Source: DASYQD01 sp036005845 (GTDB taxonomy: Bacteria > Acidobacteriota > Thermoanaerobaculia > Multivoradales > JAIOJS01). From it: a DNA stretch of 42,791 bases. This document shows, piece after piece, positions 42,593 to 42,791 of this stretch; the first letter of the stretch is position 1; every line of letters starts with the position of its first letter. The notes under the pieces were generated by a model. That model was not told the origin of the DNA. It was given only the letters and a program-made list of their open reading frames with translations, and ran no database searches. Position numbers and translations under genes: made by a program. The stretch lies in NCBI GenBank assembly GCA_036005845.1, contig DASYQD010000099.1, forward strand, positions 1-42,791, written 5' to 3'.

Positions 42593-42791
42593 GCTCGACA
42601 ACAGCGGCCAGGAGAGCGGGCTGACGAAAAGTGGCAGATCGGCTGGCAAACCGGGAATGAAGCCTGCAGGGCTCGGGTTGAAGCGATTGGGACGACTCGG
42701 GAGCACTGCTCTCAAAGGTCGCGCAAGAAACAAGAGACCGAGCTCCTCAAAGTCCCTCTCCTCCCCCCGTGCCGGCTCCCTCCACGGCACG
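42593..42791. other. Right-edge region with no supported gene
   Basis: About 200 bases with less biased base use than the neighbouring genes. A frame stays open to the window edge on the minus strand, but its codons (many ending in T) differ from neighbouring genes, so I do not call it. A 7-bp inverted repeat (CGTGCCG 42768-42774, CGGCACG 42785-42791) lies at the very end. The region may be intergenic or the 3' end of a gene that starts outside. Confidence 0.4.

Noticed and set aside
42590..42790. 66-codon minus-strand frame open to the window edge
   Set aside because: Codon use differs from neighbours (many T-ending codons) and there is no motif; could be intergenic.

Overview
The window is about 42.8 kb of very GC-rich (roughly 70%) bacterial chromosome. 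It is tightly packed, and almost every gene is a core housekeeping or envelope gene. The organism is Gram-negative: there is a PilQ secretin, a TonB-ExbB-ExbD system and several lipoprotein signal peptides. I infer an Acidobacteriota-like or deep proteobacterial lineage. The supporting features are a TonB with a Gly-Pro-Val repeat linker, a HEAT-repeat/cyclophilin lipoprotein, a TPR gene overlapping a Roadblock/LC7 gene, and a CcmE of the Cys type. No rRNA gene, tRNA gene, CRISPR array, prophage or insertion sequence was seen.

Layout. 1-1721 (-): ECF sigma factor, anti-sigma factor and the start of a secreted bactofilin-like beta-helix protein. 1886-3913 (-): HEAT/cyclophilin lipoprotein, divergent from 4046-9100 (+), a cytochrome c maturation operon ccmABCDEF without ccmG/H. 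9105-15258 (-): TPR protein, Roadblock protein, accB, accC, thiE, aroK and a metallophosphoesterase. 15432-24449 (-): pilM-N-O-P-Q followed by three predicted secreted lipoproteins, two of them with Ig-like folds. 24722 (+): rpmB. 24992-27232 (-): rel. 27355-30604 (-): TPR lipoprotein, tonB, exbB and two exbD genes. 30740-35153 (-): tgt-yajC-secD-secF, the classical order. 35219-36075 (+): FYDLN-type zinc-ribbon protein and folK. 36076-36969 (-): secreted helical/TPR-like protein. 37090-38980 (+): LON-domain protein and HD-domain phosphohydrolase. 39004-42579 (-): citrate synthase, queE, queD and an NAD-dependent epimerase.

How the parts fit together. The pil genes would build the inner-membrane and secretin parts of a type IV pilus machine, and the SecDF-YajC and TonB-ExbBD genes serve protein export and energised outer-membrane uptake. 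queD, queE and tgt belong to queuosine tRNA modification but lie in two separate loci.

No stretch above 300 bases lacks a gene; the longest are 24450-24721 (two divergent promoters) and the right edge 42580-42791. The most unusual signals are at the level of gene starts. Seven genes have a TAnnnT box only 7-9 nt before the start codon, and the sigma factor gene has an ECF-like CGTA box at the same distance, which looks like leaderless transcription. Two genes, aroK and folK, have no ATG, GTG or TTG upstream of their conserved N-terminus and may start at CTG. Short GC-rich perfect palindromes occur twice, one of them inside the coding sequence of ccmC.
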